Below, one piece after another: positions 1 through 6,969 of a stretch of DNA of 10,562 nt (positions are counted from its first letter, which is position 1; each line of letters starts with the position of its first letter). Location: assembly GCA_025361325.1 (NCBI GenBank), contig JANYAL010000416.1, positions 1 through 10,562 of the forward strand. Direction: 5' to 3'. Position numbers and translations under genes: made by a program. The notes under the pieces are model-generated. The model saw only the letters and a program-made list of their open reading frames with translations, had not been told where the DNA came from and ran no database searches. The DNA comes from Bacteroidota bacterium. Its GTDB lineage: Bacteria; Bacteroidota; Bacteroidia; Chitinophagales; Chitinophagaceae.

Positions 1-368
1 CTAATCAAACCGTTGGTCGTATGTGCGCCCGGATAGCGGCGGTACTTCGCGGGAAGAACAAAGCCTATTATACACCGCATGTTGACTGCGGCGATTTTAT
101 CATTGTTACCAATTGTGAAAAAGTAAAATTTACCGGAAATAAACTGGACGACAAGATGTATGATACATATACTGGTTATCCCGGGGGCCGAAAGGAAGAA
201 GTGGCAAAGAACTTATTGAAGCGTAGGCCCGAAGTGATTATTGAAAGGGCTGTTAAGGGCATGCTTCCAAAGAACCGTCTTGGTCGGCAGTTGTACAAAA
301 AGCTGTTTGTCTACCAGGGATCCGAACATCCGCATGTTGCACAGCAGCCTAAGGGACTGAAATTCTAA
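1..368 (+). CDS. rplM: 50S ribosomal protein uL13 (L13), 5' end missing
   Basis: uL13 is an early-assembling protein of the large ribosomal subunit that binds 23S rRNA. The reading frame is open to the left edge; the first whole codon is at base 3 and encodes NQTVGR before the first visible Met at base 21, so that Met is internal and the true start lies outside the window. Family hallmarks are visible: the [17 protein letters not shown] stretch, the TGYPGG motif, and the conserved C-terminal block [11 protein letters not shown]...[11 protein letters not shown] ending in QPKGLKF. Only about the first 20-30 residues are missing. rpsI follows after 67 bases, the near-universal rplM-rpsI pairing, so the two are presumably co-transcribed. 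Identification is secure. Confidence 0.96.
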   Translation, partial: NQTVGRMCARIAAVLRGKNKAYYTPHVDCGDFIIVTNCEKVKFTGNKLDDKMYDTYTGYPGGRKEEVAKNLLKRRPEVIIERAVKGMLPKNRLGRQLYKKLFVYQGSEHPHVAQQPKGLKF

Positions 369-403
369 AAAACAACAATTGAACTGCGAATTTGGAGTAA
401 GTG

Positions 404-430
404 TTTTCAGATTTTCAAATTTTCAAATTT
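404..430. repeat. 8-bp AT-rich tandem repeat before rpsI
   Basis: The unit ATTTTCAA occurs twice head to tail (411-418, 419-426). It is preceded by a degenerate copy, TTTTCAG (404-410), and followed by a partial copy, ATTT (427-430). The array ends five bases before the rpsI ATG, in the place where a ribosome-binding site would sit, and contains no purine-rich Shine-Dalgarno. It could be a weakly structured ribosome landing region, or a replication-slippage product. The repeat is seen directly; any function is inference. Confidence 0.7.
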
Positions 431-435
431 CTTAT

Positions 436-825
436 ATGGAAAAACAAAAAAATGCAGTCGGCCGCAGAAAAGAAGCGGTAACGCGCGTTTTCCTTTCAAA
501 GGGTGACGGAAAGATCACGGTGAACGGGAAGGATTACAAAACCTATTTTCCCCTGGTCTACCTGCAGAACCAGGTTGAAGCACCATTTAAAACGGTTGAA
601 TCCACCGACAAATACGACGTAGTGGTTAACGCTACAGGTGGTGGGGTGAAGGGCCAGGCCGAAGCGGCCAAGCTGGGTATTGCCCGTGCTTTGCTTGAGG
701 TAAGTGCCGATTATCGTCCTGCTCTCAAAGCTGCCGGTCTTTTGAAGCGTGATCCACGTTCAGTGGAGCGTAAGAAACCAGGTCGTAAAAAAGCCAGAAG
801 AAGCTACCAGTTCAGCAAGCGTTAA
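436..825 (+). CDS. rpsI: 30S ribosomal protein uS9 (S9)
   Basis: uS9 belongs to the head of the small subunit, and its C-terminal tail reaches toward the P-site tRNA anticodon. The 129-residue product is the usual family length. Visible hallmarks are the N-terminal GRRKEAVTRVFL, the GGGVKGQAEAAKLGIARALL block, LLKRDPRSVERKKPGRKKARR, and the invariant QFSKR end. The ATG at 436 is chosen because MEKQKNAVGRRKEAV matches where family members begin; an upstream in-frame TTG at 379 would add 19 hydrophobic-aromatic residues foreign to uS9. The start has no Shine-Dalgarno and is preceded by an AT-rich tandem repeat. rplM is 67 bases upstream and rpsB 116 bases downstream. High confidence. Confidence 0.97.
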   Translation: MEKQKNAVGRRKEAVTRVFLSKGDGKITVNGKDYKTYFPLVYLQNQVEAPFKTVESTDKYDVVVNATGGGVKGQAEAAKLGIARALLEVSADYRPALKAAGLLKRDPRSVERKKPGRKKARRSYQFSKR

Positions 826-834
826 TATCCATGC

Positions 835-850
835 TTCCCTGTTGAGGGAA
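835..850 (+). promoter_or_regulatory. small hairpin in the rpsI-rpsB spacer, possible rpsB leader element
   Basis: TTCCCT (835-840) and AGGGAA (845-850) form a perfect 6-bp stem with a GTTG loop ten bases after the rpsI stop codon. It has no following T tract, so it does not look like a terminator. Further on, GCCT (901-904) can pair with AGGC (925-928) around a smaller CCTC/GAGG stem (902-905 with 913-916), close to the rpsB start. The two stems in this 116-base spacer might be part of an autoregulatory leader or an RNA processing site. That is speculation; only the complementarity is seen. Confidence 0.3.
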
Positions 851-941
851 TGTTTGGAGCTTCATGCAGCAATAGATCTTGTAATTATTAACTCTTCACA
901 GCCTCTTTTTGGGAGGGGTTGGGAAGGCCTAAAAATAAACA

Positions 942-1832
942 ATGGAAAATACTTCCTTACAACAACAACTTCTAGAAGCAGGTGTTCACTTCGGTCACCT
1001 CAAGAAAAAGTGGAATCCCAAGATGTTACCTTACATCTTCGCGGAGAAGAAGGGGATACATATCATTGATTTGAACAAGACCGTGGAAGGCTTGCAGGAG
1101 TCTGCCGCAGCCTTAAAGGCCATCGCCCGCAGTGGTAAGAAGATCATGTTTGTGGCCACCAAAAAACAGGCCAAGGAGATCGTAAGCGAATGTGCCAGAA
1201 AGGTGAATATGCCTTTTGTCACCGAACGTTGGCTGGGTGGTATGCTCACCAATTTCAACACGGTCCGTAAAAGTGTAAAGAAGATGCAGAGCATTGAGAA
1301 GATGCTTGCCGACGGCAGTGCAGAGAGCCTGACTAAGAAAGAACGTCTGACCCTTACACGCGACAAAGAGAAAATGGAGAAAGTATTGGGTGGTATTGCC
1401 CAGATCAGTCGTGTACCTGCAGCCCTGTTCATGGTCGACATCGGCCATGAACACATTGCACTTGCCGAGGCCCGAAAGCTCAATATCAGCACATTCGGCA
1501 TGGTAGATACCAATTGTGATCCCAATAAGATTGATTTTGCCATCCCGGCAAATGATGATGCCACCAAATCCATTTCCATAATCGTGAATTACCTGACCGC
1601 TGCCATCTCAGAAGGATTGCAGGAGCGACAGGCTGATAAGGATGAGGAGGATAGCAGCGATGCCGAGGAGACAGCAGAGGCCAAAGCAGCACGCTTTGAA
1701 CAAAAGGTCGATGGAGGTGATGACAGGAATAAGCGTGGAGGTGGAAGGGGAGTATCCGCTCAGCCCAAGCGCCGTATAGCCGGTCCGGGTGCAGGTGGCA
1801 GAAGGCCTGCTGGCAGCGGTGGACCCAGGTAG
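942..1832 (+). CDS. rpsB: 30S ribosomal protein uS2 (S2) with long C-terminal tail
   Basis: uS2 is a late-binding small-subunit protein at the head-body junction, near the mRNA exit channel. Residues 1-228 are canonical: LLEAGVHFGHLKKKWNPKM near the start, IHIIDLNKT, VATKKQAKEIV, the ERWLGGMLTNFNT signature (about 95-107), RVPAALFMVDIGHEHIALAEA, and NCDPNKIDFAIPANDDA. Residues 229-296 are an extension beyond the E. coli-type length of about 241: first an acidic stretch (about 231-246), then a basic Gly/Arg/Pro-rich low-complexity end. There is no Shine-Dalgarno; the leader is AAAAATAAACA before the ATG. tsf follows 112 bases downstream, the classical rpsB-tsf arrangement. Identification is secure; the tail's role is unknown. 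Confidence 0.97.
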   Translation: MENTSLQQQLLEAGVHFGHLKKKWNPKMLPYIFAEKKGIHIIDLNKTVEGLQESAAALKAIARSGKKIMFVATKKQAKEIVSECARKVNMPFVTERWLGGMLTNFNTVRKSVKKMQSIEKMLADGSAESLTKKERLTLTRDKEKMEKVLGGIAQISRVPAALFMVDIGHEHIALAEARKLNISTFGMVDTNCDPNKIDFAIPANDDATKSISIIVNYLTAAISEGLQERQADKDEEDSSDAEETAEAKAARFEQKVDGGDDRNKRGGGRGVSAQPKRRIAGPGAGGRRPAGSGGPR

Positions 1833-1916
1833 AACTACCGGGCAACTTTTAAAAAAACCGGAAACTTATTTCTGCTTATTAACTGGGTACTTTACCGGGT
1901 CCTCTCAGACATCAGG

Positions 1917-1941
1917 AATTCTAAATTCTAAATTCTAAATT
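1917..1941. repeat. 7-bp AT-rich tandem repeat before tsf
   Basis: Three exact head-to-tail copies of AATTCTA (1917-1923, 1924-1930, 1931-1937) are followed by a partial AATT. The array stops three bases before the tsf ATG. It occupies the ribosome-binding region and replaces any Shine-Dalgarno. Its placement parallels the 8-bp array before rpsI, though the unit sequence and length differ, so these are not copies of one element. Slippage could change the unit number between strains. Confidence 0.75.
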
Positions 1942-1944
1942 ATC

Positions 1945-2769
1945 ATGAGTGTTACAACAACTGCAACAGACATCAACAAATTACGCCAGGCAACAGGGGC
2001 AGGCATGCTCGATTGCCGAAAAGCGTTGACTGAAAGTAACGGTGATTTTGAAGCGGCCATCGACTGGCTGCGCAAACAAGGACAAAAAGTTGCTGCCAAA
2101 CGCAGCGACAGGGAAGCCAAAGAAGGAGTGATCATTGCTGAGACCACCAAGGATCATAAGAGCGGGATTATTCTTTGTATCAGTGCGGAAACGGATTTCG
2201 TCAGCCGTAATCCCGAGTTCGTAGCTTTTGTGCAAAATATCGCCAATGCTGCCATTGACCGTAATGTGCAAAGCATTGAAGAACTGAATGAAATCATGAT
2301 CGGAAATGAAAAGGTATCTGAACTGGTGAATGATAAATTGGCCGCAATTGGGGAGAAGATTGGTATCACACGTCTGGAAAGGGTAAATGCGGATTATGTG
2401 GCCTGCTATATACATGGTTCATACCGAATGGGGGTGCTGGTGGGTATGAACAAGCACGAATACGAGGCTGGAAAGGATGTGGCTATGCAGATCGCTGCTA
2501 TGAATCCTTTAGCCGTGGATGAGTCTTCCGTGCCGGCTGAAACCGTTGCCAGGGAGAAGGAAATTGCAATAGAGCAGATCAAGGCGGAGGGCAAACCGGC
2601 AGAAATGGCTGAGAAGATCGCCATAGGTAAGATTAACAAGTTCTATAAGGAGAATACGCTGATGGCACAGGATTTTGTGAAGGACAGTAGCAAAAGCGTG
2701 TCGGAATATCTGAAGAGTGTGAACCCTGAACTTAAAGTAACGGAATTTAAACGGGTGGCATTAGGTTGA
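1945..2769 (+). CDS. tsf: elongation factor Ts
   Basis: EF-Ts is the cytoplasmic guanine-nucleotide exchange factor that recycles EF-Tu-GDP during translation. The 274-residue product is in the normal size range. The N-terminal UBA-like domain (about residues 8-45) carries LRQATGAGMLDCRKAL and the DFEAAIDWLRKQG helix. The core carries the family signature SAETDFVSRNPEF, with TDFV at 83-86, the residues that intrude into the EF-Tu G domain. Further blocks are CYIHG...RMGVLVG (about 154-167) and the second core subdomain, including AMQIAAMNPLAV. The C-terminal region has KINKFYKENTLMAQDFVKD, also typical. The ATG at 1945 follows a 7-bp tandem repeat. It is the last gene of the ribosomal block, since an intrinsic terminator lies 62 bases after its stop. 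High confidence. Confidence 0.97.
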   Translation: MSVTTTATDINKLRQATGAGMLDCRKALTESNGDFEAAIDWLRKQGQKVAAKRSDREAKEGVIIAETTKDHKSGIILCISAETDFVSRNPEFVAFVQNIANAAIDRNVQSIEELNEIMIGNEKVSELVNDKLAAIGEKIGITRLERVNADYVACYIHGSYRMGVLVGMNKHEYEAGKDVAMQIAAMNPLAVDESSVPAETVAREKEIAIEQIKAEGKPAEMAEKIAIGKINKFYKENTLMAQDFVKDSSKSVSEYLKSVNPELKVTEFKRVALG

Positions 2770-2830
2770 TCCCTGGAAAGCATTCATCCGAATGACTAGG
2801 CCATAGACCTGAACAACATAATGAATAAGG

Positions 2831-2855
2831 CGAAACAACTGTTTCGACTTTTTTT
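2831..2855 (+). terminator. intrinsic terminator after tsf
   Basis: CGAAAC (2831-2836) and GTTTCG (2841-2846) form a perfect 6-bp stem around AACT. Two bases later comes a run of seven T (2849-2855). Stem plus T run fits a rho-independent terminator closing the rplM-rpsI-rpsB-tsf transcript. The stem is short and only moderately GC-rich, so termination may be partial. The methyltransferase ATG is only 12 bases beyond the T run. Confidence 0.65.
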
Positions 2856-2867
2856 GTATCATTGCCC

Positions 2868-3692
2868 ATGATAGATTACGCTTTCTTTTTTGAAGCCAAT
2901 AAAACTTCCTGGAACAAACGCACGGCCCTACATAAAGTTTCCCCTTTTTATGACCTCGAAGGTTTCAAAATTGGCAGGTCATCACTGAACGAGATCGAGC
3001 GGAAAGAGCTTGGTGATGTTAAAGGAAAGACTTTGCTTCACCTGCAATGCCATTTCGGTATGGATACCATGAGTTGGGAAAGGGAAGGGGCTATTGCCAC
3101 CGGGGTGGACTTTAGTGAAGAATCGATTAAACTGGCCCGGGAAACGGCCGCGGAACTGAAGCTAGGATCGAAATTCATCTGCGCCAACGTTTACGACCTG
3201 GCGGCACTTTCACTAGCCTCTGTCATTCCGGCCTCCTTTGATATCGTATACACTTCTTACGGCACCATTGGCTGGTTGCCAGACCTGGACAGATGGGCAA
3301 GTGTTGTTGATCATTTCCTGAGACCTGGAGGCATTTTTTATATTGTGGACTTTCATCCGGTTCTGTGGATGATGGATGAGCAGTTCCGCCATATCAAATA
3401 CCATTACTTCAATAAAGAGGTCATTGCAGAAGAACTAAAGGGTACCTATTCGGACAGGGATGCACCCATTACCACTATGAATTACGGATGGAACCATCCT
3501 TTCAGTGAACTGTTTACTGCCTTACTCGGCAGGAGAATGGTGGTTAAGCAGTTCCACGAATTTCCTTATTCGCCATATAATTGTTTCCATTGCATGGAGC
3601 AAGGTAAAGACGGGATGTGGCGAATAAAAGGCATGGATGAGAAAATGCCCATATTGTATTCCATGCAGGCTGTTAAGCATGAATCTCCATGA
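2868..3692 (+). CDS. class I SAM-dependent methyltransferase, substrate unknown
   Basis: This is a 274-residue soluble protein with a Rossmann-type SAM-binding core. Motif I is a variant, [12 protein letters not shown] (about 56-67), in place of the common DLGCGTG type. It is followed by [13 protein letters not shown] (about 79-91), with the acidic residue expected to contact the SAM ribose, then ANVYDL, the [17 protein letters not shown] strand-loop (about 124-140), and [14 protein letters not shown] (about 151-164). The C-terminal part is rich in aromatic and His residues ([19 protein letters not shown]) and may form the substrate site. The ATG at 2868 is preferred to an in-frame TTG two codons earlier. 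It sits between tsf and pyrH, with pyrH 40 bases downstream. The fold is clear; the methyl acceptor cannot be told from the sequence. Confidence 0.88.
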   Translation: MIDYAFFFEANKTSWNKRTALHKVSPFYDLEGFKIGRSSLNEIERKELGDVKGKTLLHLQCHFGMDTMSWEREGAIATGVDFSEESIKLARETAAELKLGSKFICANVYDLAALSLASVIPASFDIVYTSYGTIGWLPDLDRWASVVDHFLRPGGIFYIVDFHPVLWMMDEQFRHIKYHYFNKEVIAEELKGTYSDRDAPITTMNYGWNHPFSELFTALLGRRMVVKQFHEFPYSPYNCFHCMEQGKDGMWRIKGMDEKMPILYSMQAVKHESP

Positions 3693-3708
3693 AATACATT
3701 TTAACCTA

Positions 3709-3716
3709 TATCTTCG
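3709..3716 (+). promoter_or_regulatory. candidate Bacteroidota -7 box for pyrH
   Basis: TATCTTCG matches the Bacteroidota -7 consensus TAnnTTTG at all but one defined position, and lies 16 bases before the pyrH ATG, implying a very short leader. No convincing TTG -33 element is seen at the expected distance upstream, so this is a partial match. It would let pyrH be expressed independently of the methyltransferase. Confidence 0.4.
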
Positions 3717-3732
3717 CAAAAATATTCAATAC

Positions 3733-4443
3733 ATGCTTCCCAGGTATAAAAGGGTCTTACTAAAACTTTCAGGCGAATCATTAATGGGTGAAAAGAATTT
3801 CGGCTTGGACAGTGATGTCATCGCCCGCTATGCTCAGGATGTGAAGAGTGTTACGGAACTGGGGGTGCAGTTGGCCATTGTGATCGGGGGCGGGAATATC
3901 TACCGCGGTATGAATGAAGCTGAAACAGGGATCGAAAGGGCGCAGGGAGACTATATGGGGATGCTTGCCACTGTGATCAACGGGATGGCAGTACAGAGCG
4001 GGCTTGAAAAGGCCGGTGTGTATACACGTCTGCAAAGTGCTATCAAAATGGAACAGATAGCAGAACCCTATATCCGCCGCCGTGCCATGCGACATCTCGA
4101 AAAAGGAAGGGTTGTGATTTTTGGTGCAGGAACGGGCAACCCTTATTTTACCACAGATACCGCTGGTTCGCTTCGTGCAATTGAGATCAAGGCAGATGTG
4201 ATCTTAAAAGGAACAAGGGTCAACGGTATCTATTCTGCAGACCCAGAAAAGGATCCTCAGGCAATTAAATATGAAACAATCTCATTTGTAGATTGTATAC
4301 AGAAGAATTTGCGGGTGATGGATATGACTGCGTTCACCCTTTGCATGGAAAATAACCTTCCCATTGTTGTATTCGATATGAATACCCCGGGAAACCTTTT
4401 AAAGGTAGTCACCGGAGAGAAAGTGGGCACCCTTGTCAACTAA
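3733..4443 (+). CDS. pyrH: uridylate (UMP) kinase
   Basis: PyrH phosphorylates UMP to UDP with ATP, feeding UTP, CTP and nucleotide-sugar synthesis in the cytoplasm. It is a hexameric enzyme of the amino-acid-kinase family, unrelated to eukaryotic UMP/CMP kinases. The 236-residue product has the normal length. Motifs are [12 protein letters not shown] (about 6-17, phosphate-binding lysine), [11 protein letters not shown] (about 49-59), [15 protein letters not shown] (about 72-86), [15 protein letters not shown] (about 130-144), and [18 protein letters not shown] (about 154-171). The ATG at 3733 is chosen because [14 protein letters not shown] begins where family members do; the frame stays open upstream, but that part is the tail of the methyltransferase in another frame. 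No Shine-Dalgarno is present. It converges on the lipoprotein gene at 4498. Confidence 0.97.
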   Translation: MLPRYKRVLLKLSGESLMGEKNFGLDSDVIARYAQDVKSVTELGVQLAIVIGGGNIYRGMNEAETGIERAQGDYMGMLATVINGMAVQSGLEKAGVYTRLQSAIKMEQIAEPYIRRRAMRHLEKGRVVIFGAGTGNPYFTTDTAGSLRAIEIKADVILKGTRVNGIYSADPEKDPQAIKYETISFVDCIQKNLRVMDMTAFTLCMENNLPIVVFDMNTPGNLLKVVTGEKVGTLVN

Positions 4444-4497
4444 GCTGAACCTTATCAATGGTTAAGTGTAGCCGCTCTTTTTTATGTAATTGTGTGG

Positions 4498-5487
4498 TCA
4501 TAGAGAATTCAGGAAATTCAATATATCCGGCATTAATGTTTTAACCGGCTTTACCACCAAATGCTGTACAGCAGAACCACCGTTAGCATAAGCGGTCACA
4601 GCATTCTCATATCCCAAAAAATAATCGTTTCCCTGTTTGGAGATCACAACTACGGTTATAGCTTTCCCCACGGGAAGCCTGCCCGTGCTGAAAGACCTTG
4701 TGGAAATGTCGCCATACATGCCCACAACCGAATGGAAGTCCTTAAAAACTGTGAAAGCTATTGTATTGGAATTGGTAAAATAATTTGCCATGTCTGCGGT
4801 AACGACCACACGTGGTATATTGGCGGTATCATAAAAATAATCTGTGCTGATCCAGTGCAGGTGGTTGGTCTGTATCTCATAATTCTGGGGGGTTATGTTG
4901 ATGGTGTTATTGACCGGATCAGAATTTGGGTACCAGTTCAATGGAAAAGTATTGGATTCAATTCCCATGAAAAGTTTCATCTGGGTGTTCACAGGTTGGT
5001 CTGCCGGGTAGCTCAGGTAGATCCTGGCATTAGGTGCCAATTGAAGTTCCTGATTGTCCTTTTTTAGGCGTATATATATTTCGCCACCGCTCACGAGCAG
5101 CCGGCCATTTGATGTGGTGGGCAGATTCAACCTGATTATATCGCCTTTCTTTTTTACCAGCATTACTTCTACCTGCACGGTTCCGGTGATTACCTGCCCG
5201 GCTATGCCCTGAATACTGTGAGGGGGAAAGCCACAATTCAGACCAAAAGGGGTTAATACATAGGCAGTATTGCTATTTGACTGAATACTGTCTGTATAGT
5301 TATTGTAGGATATGTTGTTAATTATTGATGAGACTGGCATGGCAGGTGTTATAGTGCTGTACCATGCTGTATCAGGTCCGTTTAGTTGACCGGGGTCTGG
5401 TATAAAGATATCAGTATCCTTCTTGCATGCCTGAAACAATATACCTGCAGAAATCAATAATAGCGGAAGTATTTTCCTGTACATCAT
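4498..5487 (-). CDS. surface-type lipoprotein with a ZU5-like beta domain, third gene of the sigma unit
   Basis: This is a 329-residue predicted lipoprotein. The start is taken at the ATG of 5487, which follows a GGGGGGAAA stretch and gives a normal signal peptide: MMYRK, a hydrophobic core, and lipobox LFQA-C with Cys21. Starting at 5511 would add eight residues. After the Cys comes KKDTD, which resembles the Lys/Asp-rich surface export signals described for Bacteroidota lipoproteins, so outer-leaflet exposure is plausible. Residues about 75-175 (YVLTPFG..., GTVQVEVMLV, NLPTTSNGRLLVSGGEIYI, MKLFMG) resemble a ZU5-like beta-sandwich recurrent in secreted Bacteroidota proteins. The rest is polar and beta-rich with no catalytic motif seen. 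It starts 60 bases after the barrel gene stops. A ligand-binding or barrel-partner role is inference. Confidence 0.8.
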   Translation of the reverse strand: MMYRKILPLLLISAGILFQACKKDTDIFIPDPGQLNGPDTAWYSTITPAMPVSSIINNISYNNYTDSIQSNSNTAYVLTPFGLNCGFPPHSIQGIAGQVITGTVQVEVMLVKKKGDIIRLNLPTTSNGRLLVSGGEIYIRLKKDNQELQLAPNARIYLSYPADQPVNTQMKLFMGIESNTFPLNWYPNSDPVNNTINITPQNYEIQTNHLHWISTDYFYDTANIPRVVVTADMANYFTNSNTIAFTVFKDFHSVVGMYGDISTRSFSTGRLPVGKAITVVVISKQGNDYFLGYENAVTAYANGGSAVQHLVVKPVKTLMPDILNFLNSL

Positions 5488-5547
5488 TGTGTATTTCCCC
5501 CCATTTTTCATAAAATAAGATACCTGCAGTTATGAAACCGCAGCCTG

Positions 5548-6969
5548 TTATTTAAGATCCAACCTAATGCCCAACCTTATGCCGGCTGTATTAAATTTTT
5601 GTTTAAGTGTAAGATTCTCCTTATTCAGTTGAGAAAGGTTGTAGCGATAATACGGTTCAGCCATCAGATGCGTATTCTCATTTAACTTATAGTATACAGA
5701 TGCTGAGGCCATGAAGCCTATACCTGCATTTGTTTTGAACTGGTATGGAGAACTGCCTTTCCCGGTTGTTATGCTGACCGGTTTCAGTGCAGTATCCAGG
5801 ACCTCGCCTTTTTGCCAGCTATAGATATTGATTACCGGACCGGCATTGATATTGGCATGTAACTTTCCGTTTCCCACTTCGTAACCCAAGAGCAGAGGAA
5901 CATCAATGCTGCGGTACTTATTATATGTGGTCTTGTACCGGGTACCAGTAGTAATATAACTTCCCGTAGTATCTCCATTGGCGTCAATGATGTAGGTGAT
6001 CTGTACCAGGTTACCCTGAACGTAGGTGAACTTCTCATTGATCTGGCTATAATTGACACCGGTCCTGATGCATATAGAATTGCTGAATACTTTGGTAAAT
6101 CGTACACCCGCACTGAATGCAGAGGAGATATTGGTGCTCACTTTTCTTTTTTGCAGGTAGGCCGAATTACCAGTATCGCTCATAATGCTGAAGGCAATAT
6201 CAGGTCCTCCGTAAAACTCGAGGTATTTTTTGTTGCCTGCAGCATTCTTTTCCATGGAAGGGCAATCGGGTAATAGCCAGGAAGGTATTTTGCGTGGCTG
6301 TAATTCCATTTTTCTGTACTCCGTGTGTAACAGTTTCCGGGCCTGGTACATCAGCCTTCCAAAAAGACTACCTACCTCTGAGAGATCATCCGGAACAGAT
6401 ATGTTCTCATCCGTATTCAGATTCTTAATGGATGGGGATACTGAAGATTTATTGGTCTTATTGTTATTGAAAGGGATATTTTCTACTTGGTCGGTCTGTG
6501 CAGAAGAATTGGTAAAGCTGATATTAATGGATTGGCCTGACCGGCGGCTCATGTAACCAGATGCCCGGGTATTATCTGCATGGTCGGTCTGAGTGGAAGG
6601 ATTGTTTTTATCGTTTAATAAAGGTTCGGCTAAAGACCTGGCCTTGCTGTTTAGATCTATATTTGCTGGTTTTACCTGTAAACCTGAATATGACTGTTTA
6701 TTAATATGAAAGAGCTCAGATGTTTTATTTAGGCTTCCCTCATGTTGAGCATTCACGTTTAGCAGGATCCATACTCCCCCACCAGTTGCCAGTATTAATC
6801 CCAATAAGACCAGCATGTTCCGGGTGTTAATAAAGGTCAGCCAGAAACCGGCCGGCCTTCTCCTTCTTTTTTCAGCAATAATATTTTCCCAGATACGCGG
6901 ATGCACATCAGGTATATATTCGCTGAATTGAGCTTTTATTTTTTCATCAAATTGTCGGTTATTATTCAT
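5548..6969 (-). CDS. membrane-anchored outer-membrane beta-barrel protein, candidate anti-sigma factor
   Basis: This is a 473-residue protein with an unusual layout. Residues 1-50 are a hydrophilic head, with PDVHPRIWENI followed by the basic EKRRRR, predicted cytoplasmic by the positive-inside rule. Residues about 51-72 (MLVLLGLILATGGGVWILL) form one membrane helix. Residues about 73-248 are a polar, Asn/Ser/Thr-rich, presumably periplasmic linker. Residues about 249-473 show alternating beta-strand patterns typical of PorT/OMP_b-brl-type barrels (LEFYGGPDIAF, AFSAGVRF, IDVPLLLGYEV, LHANINAGPVI, FKTNAGIGF, LMAEPYYRY, AGIRLGIRLDLK). Its ATG overlaps the sigma-factor TGA, implying translational coupling and a functional partnership. 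No zinc-binding anti-sigma motif (HxxxCxxC) is seen, so the anti-sigma role is inferred from context and topology. The alternative is simply a barrel protein with an uncleaved anchor. Confidence 0.82.
   Translation of the reverse strand: MNNNRQFDEKIKAQFSEYIPDVHPRIWENIIAEKRRRRPAGFWLTFINTRNMLVLLGLILATGGGVWILLNVNAQHEGSLNKTSELFHINKQSYSGLQVKPANIDLNSKARSLAEPLLNDKNNPSTQTDHADNTRASGYMSRRSGQSINISFTNSSAQTDQVENIPFNNNKTNKSSVSPSIKNLNTDENISVPDDLSEVGSLFGRLMYQARKLLHTEYRKMELQPRKIPSWLLPDCPSMEKNAAGNKKYLEFYGGPDIAFSIMSDTGNSAYLQKRKVSTNISSAFSAGVRFTKVFSNSICIRTGVNYSQINEKFTYVQGNLVQITYIIDANGDTTGSYITTGTRYKTTYNKYRSIDVPLLLGYEVGNGKLHANINAGPVINIYSWQKGEVLDTALKPVSITTGKGSSPYQFKTNAGIGFMASASVYYKLNENTHLMAEPYYRYNLSQLNKENLTLKQKFNTAGIRLGIRLDLK

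Noticed and set aside
379..435. 19-residue N-terminal extension of rpsI from an upstream in-frame TTG
   Set aside because: The extra residues are encoded by the AT tandem repeat and do not resemble uS9; the ATG at 436 gives the exact family N-terminus.
749..1069. Plus-strand ORF of 106 codons across the rpsI end and rpsB start
   Set aside because: It overlaps two certain ribosomal genes in another frame, and its product has no recognisable features.
1031..1579. Minus-strand ORF of 182 codons inside rpsB
   Set aside because: It is a shadow on the opposite strand of a highly conserved gene; its hydrophobic look arises from antisense reading.
1981..2415. Minus-strand ORF of 144 codons inside tsf
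   Set aside because: Entirely antisense to EF-Ts, with no domain pattern or start signal.
4444..4497. Possible terminator between convergent pyrH and lipoprotein genes
   Set aside because: The only stem, CTTA-TAAG with a mismatch, is weak and the T6 run is about 15 bases away, so no confident terminator is called.
4561..5067. Plus-strand ORF of 168 codons opposite the lipoprotein gene
   Set aside because: The minus-strand frame has a lipobox, a continuous domain pattern and operon context, while the plus frame has none.
6230..6556. Plus-strand ORF of 108 codons opposite the barrel gene linker
   Set aside because: Low-complexity linker read antisense; no features supporting a gene.
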